A program made the translations under genes and the position numbers. The notes below the pieces were generated by a model that was not told where the DNA came from, did no database searches, and saw only the letters and a program-made list of their open reading frames with translations. Shown piece after piece: positions 7,328-16,861 of a stretch of 55,287 nucleotides of DNA. How positions within the stretch are numbered: the stretch's first letter is position 1; the number at the start of each line of letters is the position of its first letter. Source of the DNA: Acidimicrobiales bacterium. Lineage in GTDB: Bacteria > Actinomycetota > Acidimicrobiia > Acidimicrobiales > RAAP-2. The DNA lies in NCBI GenBank assembly GCA_017883135.1, contig JADGOE010000014.1:1-55287 (forward strand), read 5' to 3'.

Positions 7328-8530
7328 TCAAAACAGCGCGTCGACGAATGCGGACGGGTCGAAATCGATCAGGTCGTCCACCCCCTCGCCCAGGCCCACC
7401 AGCTTGACCGGTAGTCCGAGCTCGCGATGGATGGCCACGACGATGCCCCCTTTGGCCGTGCCGTCGAGCTTGGTCAGCACGACCCCGGACACATCCACCG
7501 CATCGAGGAACACCTTGGCCTGGGCCAGACCGTTCTGGCCGGTGGTGGCGTCGAGCACCAGCAGGACCTCGACGACCCGGCCGGGCGGCCGGTCGGCGAC
7601 CCGCCGGATCTTCTTCAGCTCCTCGATGAGGTTCGCCTTGTTGTGCAAGCGCCCCGCGGTGTCCGCCAGCACGACGGCGTGCCCTTTGGATGCCGCCCGC
7701 TGCACCGCGTCGAAGACCACCGAGCTCGGATCCCCACCCTCAGATCCACGGACGATGTCGCAGTCGGCTCGCGACGCCCACATCGACAGCTGTTCGCCTG
7801 CGGCAGCCCGAAAGGTGTCTCCCGCGGCCAGAAGCACCTTGGTGCCCGAAGCCGAGAGCCGGTTGGCGACCTTGCCCACGGTGGTTGTCTTCCCCACCCC
7901 GTTGACACCGACGAAGAGCCAGACGTCCACCGAGGTATCGCCGGTGCCTGTGTCGTCGTGCGGCACCGACCCGGGCAGGGCGAGCGCTGCATCCGCAGTC
8001 GACAGCATGGCCACCAGGTCCGCCCTGAGCGCATCGACGAGCCCGTCGGGGCCCACGATCCCACCGCTCATCACCCGGGCCCGCAGATCGGTCAACAGGA
8101 CGCCGGTGGCACCCACCCCCACATCGGCGCGGATGAGGGCTTCTTCGAGGTCCTCCCAAGTCTCCGCATCGATCCGCCCCTTGGAACGCACCGCGCCCAG
8201 ATAGCCGGACAGGAGACCGCGCGCCTTGCCCAGACGGCTCCGGTAGGTCGGGGGCTCGGGCGTCGGGCCTGGCTCGGGCGTCGGGCCTGGCTCGGGCTCG
8301 CGGGACGGAGCCTCCCGCTCGGCGATCCGAGTGGTTTCGGCGCTGCGGGAAAGTTCGAGGTCGGTGGCGGCATCGCTGGCCACCTCGCCCGACGGCACCC
8401 GGCCCTTGCTCCCTCTCCCCCGCATCCGCATGCCCACGGCGATGCCGCCGGCCACCACCACGATCGGTACGCCGACAGCCAGCCCGATCACCACATCGGA
8501 GGCGGCCGCCGCCACCTGCACGTCGATCAC
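7328..8530 (-). CDS. ftsY: signal recognition particle receptor FtsY
   Basis: A 400-residue SRP receptor GTPase. Residues 12-33 form an N-terminal membrane segment, followed by a charged, Pro/Glu-rich linker with PGPTPE repeats (about 78-94). The NG domain has P-loop GVNGVGKTTTVGK (208-220), GDTFRAAAGEQL, DTAGRLHNK and TKLDGTAKGG, ending with GVDDLIDF as FtsY does. The GTG start overlaps the smc stop (GTGA), so it is coupled to smc. A transmembrane anchor on FtsY is common in actinobacteria. Confidence 0.97.
   Translation of the reverse strand: MIDVQVAAAASDVVIGLAVGVPIVVVAGGIAVGMRMRGRGSKGRVPSGEVASDAATDLELSRSAETTRIAEREAPSREPEPGPTPEPGPTPEPPTYRSRLGKARGLLSGYLGAVRSKGRIDAETWEDLEEALIRADVGVGATGVLLTDLRARVMSGGIVGPDGLVDALRADLVAMLSTADAALALPGSVPHDDTGTGDTSVDVWLFVGVNGVGKTTTVGKVANRLSASGTKVLLAAGDTFRAAAGEQLSMWASRADCDIVRGSEGGDPSSVVFDAVQRAASKGHAVVLADTAGRLHNKANLIEELKKIRRVADRPPGRVVEVLLVLDATTGQNGLAQAKVFLDAVDVSGVVLTKLDGTAKGGIVVAIHRELGLPVKLVGLGEGVDDLIDFDPSAFVDALF
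8253..8297. repeat. 18-bp tandem repeat inside ftsY linker
   Basis: An 18-base unit beginning GGCTCGGGCG occurs at 8253-8270 and 8271-8288 with a 9-base partial third copy to 8297. It encodes the Pro/Glu-rich PGPTPE repeats of the FtsY linker. Being a multiple of three, copy-number change would keep the reading frame. Confidence 0.85.
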
Positions 8531-11500
8531 GGCTCGGTGCCCCCCACCGGCTCCGGATCGGCCCGGCGGTCGGCAAACTCCGGCCCCGGGGTCCCCGTCG
8601 TCGTTTGGACGGCCGCCGACCCACTCGGCACACGACCCGCGGCGTCACCCACGGTTCCACCTCCGTCAGGGCCCTCGACACGGTTCCGTGGGACTTTCTG
8701 GCTGACCACCTTCGACGAGCCCCCCGGGGCCATGGTCACCCCGTAGAGCGCGTCGGCGGCCTCCATGGTGCGCTTCTGATGGCTCACGATGATCAGCTGC
8801 GCCTCCTCACGGAACTCGTGGACGAGCGAGAGGAACCGGAGGAGGTTGACGTCGTCGAGCGCCGCCTCCACCTCGTCCATCAGATAGAAGGGTGACGGCC
8901 GGCTCCGGAACACCGCGAACAGGTAGGCCATGGCCACCAGCGAGCGTTCGCCTCCCGACAGCAACGAAAGCCGCCGCACGTTGCGACCTGCCGGCCGGAC
9001 CTCGACCTCCACCCCGGTGTCCAGCAGGTTCTCCGGGTCGGTGAGCGAGAGGCGCCCGGTGCCGCCCGGGAAGAGTGTCGTGACGAGTGTGGAGAAGTGC
9101 TCGTTGACGTCGGTGAACGCCGCGTCGAACACGTGCATGATCTCCTCGTCGAGGGTCCGGATCACGTGATGCAGCTCGCGGCGTGCCTTGCGGACGTCCT
9201 CCACCTGTGATTCGAGGAACTGGTGGCGCTCCCCCAACTCGGAGAGTTCCTCGAGTGCCAGGGGATTGACCGGACCGAGTGCAGCGAGCTCGGCCTCGAG
9301 CTGGTCCGCCCGGGCGCCCGGGTCGACGCCCTCGGGAAGATCGGGCTGGGGGGCGGCGGCGGCCTCCGCGGGTCCGCACGCCAGCTCGCGGTGCAACGCC
9401 TCCACCACCGACTCGCGGCGGATGGTGGCCTCGACCAGGTCGAGCTCGGACTTTTGGAGCCGACTCCGTGCCGCGGCGAGCTCGTGTTCGGCGGCGGACC
9501 GGCGCCGGCGCAGATCCTCGAGCCGGGCGCCCCCCTCCCGCACGGCCTCGAGCTGGCGCCGGTGACGCTCGCGCAGCTCGGCCAGTGCCGAGTCCAAGGT
9601 GGCCTGGGCCGAGCCGACCACGATCAGCAGCCGCTCGACGGCAGTGGCGTCCGCCTCCAACCGCCTGCGGCGCTCCGCTGCCTGGCGGCGCTCGTCGGGG
9701 TGCCCGGTCAGCCGGCGCTCGACCTCGGCCAGGCGTTCGGCAAGGACCCGCCGGCGTTCGGCAAGTCCCCCCGACCGCACCTCCCATTCGCTCCGGTGTG
9801 CCGTCGCCTCCGCGATCCGCTCGTCGATGCGCCGGCGCTCGTCGCGCGCCACTGCCACCCGGTCCCCCGCCCGCGCCCGCGCCGCCTCGATGGCCGGCAG
9901 CTCGGTGAGCAGCTCGGACGAGCAGGTGTTGTCACGGGCGATCCGCTCCTCGAGCTCCGCGTGATTCCGACGGATCTCCTCGAGCTCCACGCCCAGCGGC
10001 GAGCGCTCATCGGCCACCCGCCTGCGGCCGGCGCGGGCGCTCTGGTGTGCGAGCTCGTTGCGGTCGTCGGCCCGCACGGCTTCGGCCGCAGCCTCTCGGG
10101 TCGCCTCCACACCGGACCGGGCTGTGGTCCGCTCCTCTGCTGCTTGGACTGCTGCCACCTTGGCCGCACCTGCCCGGCCGCGGGCCTCGTCCACCACGGC
10201 GGCGGTGACCACCCCGCCGGCGGCCCGCACCCTCCACCCGGTGGACGAGAAGCGGTCGCCGTCGCGTGTGACCACCACCAGGTCGGGTCTGGCCAGGGCC
10301 AGGTCGATGGCCTCCGACCAGCCGTGCTGGGCGCAGCACGATCCGGCCAACAAGGTGTCCAGCACCGAATCGAGCCCCGGGAAGTCGCGGCCGCCTGACC
10401 GAGGACGTACGTGGTGGCGGATCGACTCGGTGCCCGGAGGCGTATCGTCGGCCCCGCCCGCACCGAAACGCGCCGAGGACGATGCGCCGGTCAGCGCCAG
10501 CACCGCACCGGTGGCCCCCCCTTGACGGAGCCGGGACAGCGCCGCCCGGGCCGGCTCGCTGCCCGAGACGACCACGGCGGCGAGTGACCCACCGGCGGCG
10601 GCCTCGAACGCGTCCTCCCAGCCCCTGTCCACCTCCACCAGGTCGAGCAACGTGCCGACCACGCCGTCGACCCCGGCAAGCAGCTCTGCACCGGCCGCAC
10701 CGCGCGCGTCGTCGAGTGCCCGCTCCAAGGCGTCGGCCCGGGCGACGGAGCGGGCCTGCTCCTGCTCGGCCTGGCGGAGCGCCTCTTCGGCCACCTCCAG
10801 CTGAGCGGTGGCACGCCCGTGGGCGGCCTCGGTCTCGGCAACGGTGGCCTGCAACTGGTGGCGAGCCTGCTCGGTTTCGGCCAGGCGCTCGCCGAGCTCG
10901 TGGTCCTCGCCCTCGAGCAGGGCCGCCCGCCGCTCCATCGAGGCCAGTCGGGCGGTCAGCTGGTCGAGGGTCCGGCGGTCGCGGTCGAGGGCGTGCTCCA
11001 ACGAGGCCATCTGCCCCCGGGCCACCGTGGCCGCTTCATCCGCCTGCCGGAGCTCGGTGCCGTCACCCCAGGCCTCGAGATGAGCGTCGAGCTCCGCGGC
11101 CATCGCCGACTCGACGCTGACCAACGCCTGCAGCTCGGGAGCGAGCGCCGCGGTGTCCGCCTGTGCGGCCTCCAGCTCCTGACCAAGGTGTGCCCCCTCG
11201 GCCTCGAGCGTGGAGACCACGTCGGCATCGGCAGCCGCGTCGAGGGCCTGGGCCAGCGACCGCTGCCGCTCACGGAGCACGCCGGACAGGCCGCGTGCCC
11301 GCTCCACCATCCCCTCTGCCCGGCCGAGGGAGGCGGCCAGGTCCGACTCCCGCTCGGCGGAGAGCTCGCCCGCCGTCCGCTCGGAGTCGGCGTCGAGCTG
11401 GTCCAACGACCGGTGCAGCCTCTCCTCGGTGGCGGTCAGCTCCTGTTGGAGCTTCCGGCCCGCCGTATGGCGGTCGTCGAGCGCGGCCAGCTCCGAACCG

Positions 11501-12189
11501 GCGACGAAGAGACGGACCGCCCGCAGCTCGTCGGAGAGGCCGGTGAAGGAGCGGGCCGCTGCAGCCTGGCGCTCGAGGGGCCGGATCTGCCGTTTGACCT
11601 CCCGGACCAGGTCGAAGAGACGCTCGAGGTTCTCATCGGTGGATGCGAGGCGCCGCTCGGAGCGCTCGCGGCGCCGACGGAACTTGAGCACCCCGGCTGC
11701 CTCTTCGATCACGGCGCGCCGGTCCTCGGGCCGGGCCTCGAGGATGGCGTCGAGATGGCCCTGGCTGACGATGACGTGCTGCTGGCGCCCCACCCCGGTG
11801 TCCGACAGGAGCTCTTGGATGTCGAGGAGCCGGCACGGTGCGCCGTTCATCGAGTACTCGCTGTCACCCGAGCGGAACAGCGTCCGGGTGATGGTGATCT
11901 CGGCCAGGTCGGTGGCCAGCTTGCCGGCACTGTTGTCGATGGTCAGGGACACCTCGGCCCGCCCCAGCGCCGGCCGGTCGGCGGTGCCCATGAAGATGAC
12001 GTCCTCCATCTTCGACGAGCGCATCGTGCGCGGACCCTGGGCGCCCAGCACCCAGGCCACCGCGTCCACCACGTTGGACTTGCCGCTCCCGTTGGGACCG
12101 ACCACCACGGTGATGCCGGGCTCGAATTCGAGCACCGCGTGGTCGGCGAAGGACTTGAATCCTTTGAGGGAGAGTGACTTCAGGAACAC
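8527..12189 (-). CDS. smc: chromosome segregation ATPase SMC
   Basis: A 1220-residue full-length SMC protein that compacts and segregates chromosomes. The N-terminal head has Walker A GPNGSGKSNV (31-40). Two long coiled-coil arms, rich in Glu, Arg, Ala and Leu heptads, flank a hinge at about 510-660 that contains GVDGVVGTLLDLV. The C-terminal head has the ABC signature LLSGGERSL near 1078 and Walker B FYLMDEVEAALDD ending near 1113. A tail of about 55 low-complexity residues follows. It is coupled to ftsY through a 4-base overlap. The ScpA/ScpB partners are not in this window. Confidence 0.97.
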   Translation of the reverse strand: MFLKSLSLKGFKSFADHAVLEFEPGITVVVGPNGSGKSNVVDAVAWVLGAQGPRTMRSSKMEDVIFMGTADRPALGRAEVSLTIDNSAGKLATDLAEITITRTLFRSGDSEYSMNGAPCRLLDIQELLSDTGVGRQQHVIVSQGHLDAILEARPEDRRAVIEEAAGVLKFRRRRERSERRLASTDENLERLFDLVREVKRQIRPLERQAAAARSFTGLSDELRAVRLFVAGSELAALDDRHTAGRKLQQELTATEERLHRSLDQLDADSERTAGELSAERESDLAASLGRAEGMVERARGLSGVLRERQRSLAQALDAAADADVVSTLEAEGAHLGQELEAAQADTAALAPELQALVSVESAMAAELDAHLEAWGDGTELRQADEAATVARGQMASLEHALDRDRRTLDQLTARLASMERRAALLEGEDHELGERLAETEQARHQLQATVAETEAAHGRATAQLEVAEEALRQAEQEQARSVARADALERALDDARGAAGAELLAGVDGVVGTLLDLVEVDRGWEDAFEAAAGGSLAAVVVSGSEPARAALSRLRQGGATGAVLALTGASSSARFGAGGADDTPPGTESIRHHVRPRSGGRDFPGLDSVLDTLLAGSCCAQHGWSEAIDLALARPDLVVVTRDGDRFSSTGWRVRAAGGVVTAAVVDEARGRAGAAKVAAVQAAEERTTARSGVEATREAAAEAVRADDRNELAHQSARAGRRRVADERSPLGVELEEIRRNHAELEERIARDNTCSSELLTELPAIEAARARAGDRVAVARDERRRIDERIAEATAHRSEWEVRSGGLAERRRVLAERLAEVERRLTGHPDERRQAAERRRRLEADATAVERLLIVVGSAQATLDSALAELRERHRRQLEAVREGGARLEDLRRRRSAAEHELAAARSRLQKSELDLVEATIRRESVVEALHRELACGPAEAAAAPQPDLPEGVDPGARADQLEAELAALGPVNPLALEELSELGERHQFLESQVEDVRKARRELHHVIRTLDEEIMHVFDAAFTDVNEHFSTLVTTLFPGGTGRLSLTDPENLLDTGVEVEVRPAGRNVRRLSLLSGGERSLVAMAYLFAVFRSRPSPFYLMDEVEAALDDVNLLRFLSLVHEFREEAQLIIVSHQKRTMEAADALYGVTMAPGGSSKVVSQKVPRNRVEGPDGGGTVGDAAGRVPSGSAAVQTTTGTPGPEFADRRADPEPVGGTEP

Positions 12190-12237
12190 CGGGCGCTCAC
12201 CCTATCGGTACCCGCCGGACGGCGCGGAAGACCCAGC

Positions 12238-13080
12238 TCACACCTGGCAATGATCACAGAAGAAGGTCGACCGGCCGCCCGACTTCACCCGGACGATGGT
12301 GGCGCGACAGCGCCGGCACGCCTGGCCCTCGCGGTCGTAGGCCTGGTGCTGGTCCTGATAGTCCCCCACCTCGCCGAAGAGGTCCCGATACTGCTCGTCG
12401 GCCAGTGAGGAGCCGCGGCGCTTCACCGCCTCGGCGAGCGTCTCGACCATCGAACGGTAGAGGCGGCGGACCTCCTGGGAGGAGAGCGAGTTGGACAGGC
12501 GGTCGTAGCGCAGCCCGGCGGCAAAGAGGATCTCGTCGGCGTACATGTTCCCGATGCCGGCCACGAACTCCTGATCCATGAGGAGGGACTTCAGCCCGGC
12601 ATTGTGGGAGGACAGCAGGACCCAGAACTTCTCCCAGCTCATGACGTCCTCGAGCGGGTCGAATCCGAGATGTGCCAGTTCGGGGAGTGCGGGCTGACCC
12701 TCGACCGGTGCGGCGGAGACGAACAGCTCGCCGAAGGTGCGCGGATCGACGAATCGGAGCTGACCACCCTGGGTGAAGGTGATCACTGCGTGGGTGTGGG
12801 GCGCTTTGGGCTCCTTGATGCTCTTCACCCGCTGCAACTGGCCGCTCATCCCCAGGTGCACGACCAGGGTCTGACCGTCGTCCAGGCCCATCAGCAGGTA
12901 CTTGCCCGCCCGGTCGACCGACTTGATGGTGTGGCCCTCCAGCTGGGCGCGAAAGTGCTTGGCGCTCGGATGGCGCCGGACGGTGCGGCCGTTCCGTACT
13001 TCGACCGACTTGATCTTCCGGCCCACGACCTCGCCTTGGAGGTCGCGACGAATGGTTTCAACTTCGGGAAGTTCAGGCAT
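12238..13080 (-). CDS. mutM: formamidopyrimidine-DNA glycosylase (Fpg/MutM)
   Basis: A 280-residue base-excision glycosylase/AP lyase that removes 8-oxoguanine and formamidopyrimidines. It starts with the catalytic PELPEVETIRRDL (P2 nucleophile, E3), carries K60 in DRAGKYLL, and has the FVAGIGNMYADEILF helix-two-turn-helix. It ends in a zinc finger with cysteines at 255, 258, 275 and 278. The ATG at 13080 is fixed by the required MPELPE start and overlaps the rnc stop by 8 bases. rnc-mutM-smc is a usual actinobacterial order. Confidence 0.97.
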   Translation of the reverse strand: MPELPEVETIRRDLQGEVVGRKIKSVEVRNGRTVRRHPSAKHFRAQLEGHTIKSVDRAGKYLLMGLDDGQTLVVHLGMSGQLQRVKSIKEPKAPHTHAVITFTQGGQLRFVDPRTFGELFVSAAPVEGQPALPELAHLGFDPLEDVMSWEKFWVLLSSHNAGLKSLLMDQEFVAGIGNMYADEILFAAGLRYDRLSNSLSSQEVRRLYRSMVETLAEAVKRRGSSLADEQYRDLFGEVGDYQDQHQAYDREGQACRRCRATIVRVKSGGRSTFFCDHCQV

Positions 13081-13801
13081 CCCCTCCGCCTCTCTCAACC
13101 TCCAACGATCCGCAGGCGGCCTGGGCGGCCACCTGCTCGGCGTCCTTCTTGGATCGCCCCTCCCCTGTGCCGAGGCGCTGGCCAGCAACGTACACCGTGG
13201 CCAGGTACCTCCGGGCATGATCGGGGCCGAAGCCCTCCGCTTCGTAGCGGGGAACCCCCCGGCCCAGGCGCACCGACTCCTCCTGCAGGCGGCTCTTGTG
13301 GTCCGACTCGCCGGGCTCACCGACCGCGGCGGCGATCCGGTCCCTGAGCAGCGAGAGGACCAGCCGCTCGGCCTCGGCCAGACCGCCATCGAGGTACACC
13401 GCGCCGATGACCGCCTCGGTGGCGTCGGCCAGAATGGACTCCTTGGTCCGGCCCCCGGACTGGTCCTCCCCGCGGCCCAGGCGGAGCTGCTCGGCGATCC
13501 CAAGGCCCAGGGCCACTTCGGCGAGCACCCGGGTGTTGACCACCGACGCCCTCACCTTGGACATCAGGCCATCGGAAAGTTCCGGACGGGTCCGGTAGGC
13601 ATACTCGGCCACCACCAGGCCCAGCACGGCGTCGCCCAGGAATTCGAGGCGCTCGTTGGAGGCCAGCCCGCCCTGCTCGGCGCACCACGATCGGTGGGCC
13701 AGGGCCTGCTCCAGCAGCTGCGGATCGTCAAACCGGTAGTCGATCCGCCGGTGCAGCCGGTTGCCACCGGCCGGCGTTGGCGAGTCGGAGGAGAGCGCCA
13801 T
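13073..13801 (-). CDS. rnc: ribonuclease III
   Basis: A 242-residue double-strand-specific endoribonuclease used in rRNA and mRNA processing. The catalytic signature NERLEFLGDAVLGL lies at 49-62 (E53, D57), with D126 and E129 in ESILADATEAVIGAVYLDGG. A double-stranded RNA-binding domain covers about 168-235, ending in GRSKKDAEQVAAQAA. It follows acpP by 8 bases and overlaps mutM, so all three are probably co-transcribed. Confidence 0.97.
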   Translation of the reverse strand: MALSSDSPTPAGGNRLHRRIDYRFDDPQLLEQALAHRSWCAEQGGLASNERLEFLGDAVLGLVVAEYAYRTRPELSDGLMSKVRASVVNTRVLAEVALGLGIAEQLRLGRGEDQSGGRTKESILADATEAVIGAVYLDGGLAEAERLVLSLLRDRIAAAVGEPGESDHKSRLQEESVRLGRGVPRYEAEGFGPDHARRYLATVYVAGQRLGTGEGRSKKDAEQVAAQAACGSLEVERGGGDA

Positions 13802-13809
13802 CGGGCGCC

Positions 13810-14106
13810 TCAGGCCCCTCCGAGTTTGGCGTGGACATAGTCGACGGCGTCCCGCACGGTCCGGAGCTCCTCGAGGTCCTCGTCATCGATACGGAAGCCC
13901 ACCGAGCGTTCGCCGAGCTCCTCCTCGAGCCCCTCCACCAACTCGATGAGGGCCAGCGAGTCCGCGTCGAGGTCCTCGGCGAAGGACGAGGACTCGCTGA
14001 CGACCGACGGCTCGATCTCCAAGATGTCGGCCAGCAGGTCGCGGATGAGCTCGAGGACCTGCTGGCGGTCGAGCGGGCCCTCTTCCACATGGGTCTCTGC
14101 GGGCAC
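13810..14106 (-). CDS. acpP: acyl carrier protein
   Basis: A 98-residue carrier protein with the 4'-phosphopantetheine attachment site LDADSLALIELVE (S50) in a four-helix ACP. I use the GTG at 14106 because AGGAG lies 6 bases before it; the frame is open to an ATG at 14142, which has no such site. acpP next to rnc is a widespread arrangement, and plsX/rpmF, which often flank it, lie about 16 kb away in this window. It would serve fatty-acid synthesis. A role in another acyl pathway cannot be excluded. Confidence 0.92.
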   Translation of the reverse strand: MPAETHVEEGPLDRQQVLELIRDLLADILEIEPSVVSESSSFAEDLDADSLALIELVEGLEEELGERSVGFRIDDEDLEELRTVRDAVDYVHAKLGGA

Positions 14107-14248
14107 GGCATCTCCTGTGTCTAGCGGTCTGGGCGCACCCATCGGCCTGGGTCACCCGGTAGGCGAAGATGCTATCGGACGTGGACATTCACGGAGCCGA
14201 AACACGGTGGCAACCCACCTGACCCATCGCCGACGTATCACCTTGGGT

Positions 14249-15815
14249 GTGGAACGTTCCGACCCAGACGTCGCGCCCGAGCACGCGGCACAACCGTGCC
14301 TGGCGACGTGGCCGTCCTACGACCCGGGGCAGTTCTACGACGAGATGGTGGGCCCTCGCGGCGAACCACGGCCGGCGGTGGGGCCCCTGTGGCGCCACTT
14401 CGCCAAGCTCGGCCCCGAGGAGCTGGCAGAGCGGCAGCAGGCGGCCGATCGCGAGATGCGTGCCATCGGGGTGACCTTCACAGTCTGCGAGGGGAGCACC
14501 GGGGTCGATCGGCCGTGGCCGTTCGACATCATCCCCCGGGTGATACCGGCCGAGGAGTGGCGCCTGATCGAGTCCGGCCTGGTCCAGCGGCTCAGCGCAC
14601 TCAACCTGTTCATCGACGACGTCTACCACGACCAGCGCTCGGTCAGTTCGGGAGTGGTGCCCTCCGAGCTGGTGGCCGGCTCCCCCAACTTCCACCGGGA
14701 GTGCGTGGGCGTCGATCCCCCCGGCGGCATCTGGGCCCACATCTGCGGAAGCGACCTGATCCGCGACGCCGACGGGACGGTCTACGTCCTCGAGGACAAC
14801 CTGAGGGTGCCCTCGGGCGTCTCCTACCTGCTCGAGAACCGGATGGTGGCCAAGCACGTCTTCCCCGAGATGTTCCGGCACTACAGCATCGAGCCGGTCG
14901 ACCCGTACGTGGGCCGGCTGGCCAACCTGTTGTCCTCCGTCTCGCCCGCTCCGGGCGATCCGACAATTGTCGTGCTGACACCGGGCATCTACAACTCGGC
15001 CTACTTCGAGCACGCCTTCTTGGCCCAGCAGTTGGGCGTGGAGCTGGTCGAAGGGAGCGATCTGGTGGTGCTCGACGACGACGCTGTCTACGCGCGGACC
15101 ATCGACGACCTGCAACGGGTCGACGTCATCTACCGGCGCATCGACGACCTCTTCCTCGACCCGGAGGTCTTCCGGCCCGACTCGATGCTGGGCGTACCGG
15201 GTCTGATCAGGGCCTGGCGCGCCGGCCGGGTGGCACTGGTCAACGTCCCGGGCGCCGGCATCGCCGATGACAAGAAGGTCTACTCCTACGTGCCGGACAT
15301 CATCCGGTTCTTCCTCGATGAGGAGCCGATTCTGGCAACCGTGCCCACGCTGCGATGCAGCGAGGAGAAGTCGCTCCGGTTCGTCATGGAGAACATCGAG
15401 CGGCTGGTGGTGAAACCGGCCAACGAGTCCGGCGGGTACGGCGTCCTGGTCGGGAGCCAGGCCACTCCCGGCGAGCTGGCCCACGCGGTCCGCCAGATCG
15501 GGGACGACCCGAAGCGGTGGGTGGCCCAGCCGGTGGTTCCCCTGTCGACGGCACAGACGCTTTGCGGGGGCGAGATCGCACCGAGGCACGTCGACCTCCG
15601 CCCCTTCACGCTCCTCGGGCCCGAGGGCGCCTACGTCACCCGGGGCGGCCTGACCAGGGTGGCGCGCAACGAGGGCCTCACTGGTGGTCAACTCCTCCCA
15701 GGGCGGAGGGAGCAAGGACACCTGGGTGGTCGACGTCTCGCATCGCGCTCCGACCGGGCCCACGGGGACCCCTGCACCGTCGGGCGGCGAACCCGGGCAC
15801 CCGCCGGTCCCATGA
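14249..15815 (+). CDS. circularly permuted ATP-grasp protein (DUF404/DUF407), frameshifted near the 3' end
   Basis: This matches the CP-ATPgrasp family of predicted peptide ligases: YDPGQFYDEMVGPRG, WPFDIIPRVIP, VLEDNLRVPSGVSYLLENR, LTPGIYNSAYFEHAFLA and VVKPANESGGYGVLVG. The reading frame holds to GGLTRVARNEG at 15676, where one extra C (15676/15677) shifts it. Skipping that base restores SLVVNSSQGGGSKDTWVVDV, the family's usual C-terminus, and a stop at 15813-15815. Unshifted, the frame reads into the alpha-E gene and gives a false 971-residue fusion. The mutation may be real or a sequencing error. The start is uncertain: GTG at 14249 or 14207. The family normally co-occurs with alpha-E and transglutaminase proteins, as here. 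Confidence 0.85.
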
Positions 15816-15877
15816 ACCGCCAGGTCGCCCCGGCACCCCGGCTCGATCCACCCCACGACCTACCCAAGGAGCGAACC

Positions 15878-16861
15878 ATGCTGCTCGCACGAATGGCCGA
15901 GGCCGTGTACTGGGCCGGGCGCTACCTCGAACGAGCGGAGGGCACCGCCCGCATCGTGCAGGTCCACACCGACACCCACTTCGACCTGCCGGTCGGTGAG
16001 GACGTGGGTTGGGAGCCGCTGTTGGCCGTGGTGGGTGTGCACAGCGAGTTCGCCGAGCGCTACTCGGCCGCAGTGGAGACCGGCGACGCCTCGGTCGCCG
16101 AAGAGGACGTCATCGAGTTCCTCCTCCACGGCGAGGGAAACGGCTCCTCGATACTGGCCTCCGTCACCGCAGCGCGGGAGAGCTTCCGTAGGGCCCGTCC
16201 CGTGGTGCCCCGTGAGGCCTGGGAGGCCTGCAACAACCTGTGGCTGGCCTGCACCGACCATCTGGACGAGGCAGGAACGCGCCAGGGACGTGTCCAGTGG
16301 CTACGACGGGTCGTCGCCGGATGCCAGCGGATCAACGGTATCTTGCTCGGCACCATGAGCCGCGACGAGGCGATCAGCTTCCTTTCCATCGGCCAGAACC
16401 TCGAGCGGGCCGACCTGACCACCAGGGTGCTCGACGTCCGCTCCGAGAGCCTGCACCCCAAGCGGGGTGACGACCCCTACGACGTGGTCCACTGGATGGC
16501 CGTGCTCCGCTCGCTCGCCGCCTATCAGCCCTTTCGCCGTGCCATGCCCGCACGGCCTCAGGGCGGCTCCACCCTGCGCTTCCTCCTCCAGGACGTCCGG
16601 TTCCCCCGAGCGGTCAGCGCCTGTCTGACCGAGGTCCGCTCCCACCTCAAGGAGCTGGCCCGGTCCGAGGGCCCCCTGGACGCGTGTGCGAACGCCTCGA
16701 TGGTGGTGGCGTCGGCGGCGGTCCCCCGCCTCACCCTCGGTGGGCTCGACGAGTTTCTCGACGAGGTGCAGTCGGCCCTGGCCGAGATCGACCTCCGGCT
16801 CGACGAGACCTACTTCCGTCCATCGTTCGTCGGATGGCAGGTCGAATCCGTGCCGTCATGA
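15878..16861 (+). CDS. alpha-E domain protein (DUF403)
   Basis: A 327-residue, mostly helical protein beginning MLLARMAEAVYWAGRYLERAE, the standard alpha-E (DUF403) start; later NNLWLACTDHLDEAGTRQGR and LSIGQNLERADLTTRVLDVR also fit. AAGGAG lies 7 bases before the ATG, so it is a separate gene although it shares a frame with the frameshifted upstream ORF. Alpha-E proteins have been predicted by others to act with CP-ATPgrasp and transglutaminase partners in a peptide-forming or peptide-trimming system; no enzyme activity is established for the family. The stop overlaps a mini-ORF (ATGA). Confidence 0.9.
   Translation: MLLARMAEAVYWAGRYLERAEGTARIVQVHTDTHFDLPVGEDVGWEPLLAVVGVHSEFAERYSAAVETGDASVAEEDVIEFLLHGEGNGSSILASVTAARESFRRARPVVPREAWEACNNLWLACTDHLDEAGTRQGRVQWLRRVVAGCQRINGILLGTMSRDEAISFLSIGQNLERADLTTRVLDVRSESLHPKRGDDPYDVVHWMAVLRSLAAYQPFRRAMPARPQGGSTLRFLLQDVRFPRAVSACLTEVRSHLKELARSEGPLDACANASMVVASAAVPRLTLGGLDEFLDEVQSALAEIDLRLDETYFRPSFVGWQVESVPS

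Noticed and set aside
6235-7407. A 390-codon plus-strand ORF opposite ffh
   Set aside because: Antisense shadow of ffh; composition is repetitive and no domain is visible.
10819-12177. A 452-codon plus-strand ORF opposite smc
   Set aside because: Shadow of the SMC coiled-coil coding sequence, which biases the opposite frames.
12238-13503. A 421-residue version of MutM with an N-terminal extension
   Set aside because: The extra part lies in the rnc coding region; the catalytic N-terminal Pro requires the start at 13080.
14189-15856. A 555-codon minus-strand ORF opposite the ATP-grasp gene
   Set aside because: It mirrors the codon structure of the real plus-strand gene, is rich in Asp, Val, Gly and His as such shadows are, and has no recognisable motif.
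13946-16861. A single 971-residue ORF joining ATP-grasp and alpha-E proteins
   Set aside because: The join depends on a one-base shift at 15676/15677; an internal strong ribosome-binding site and the alpha-E start at 15878 show two genes.
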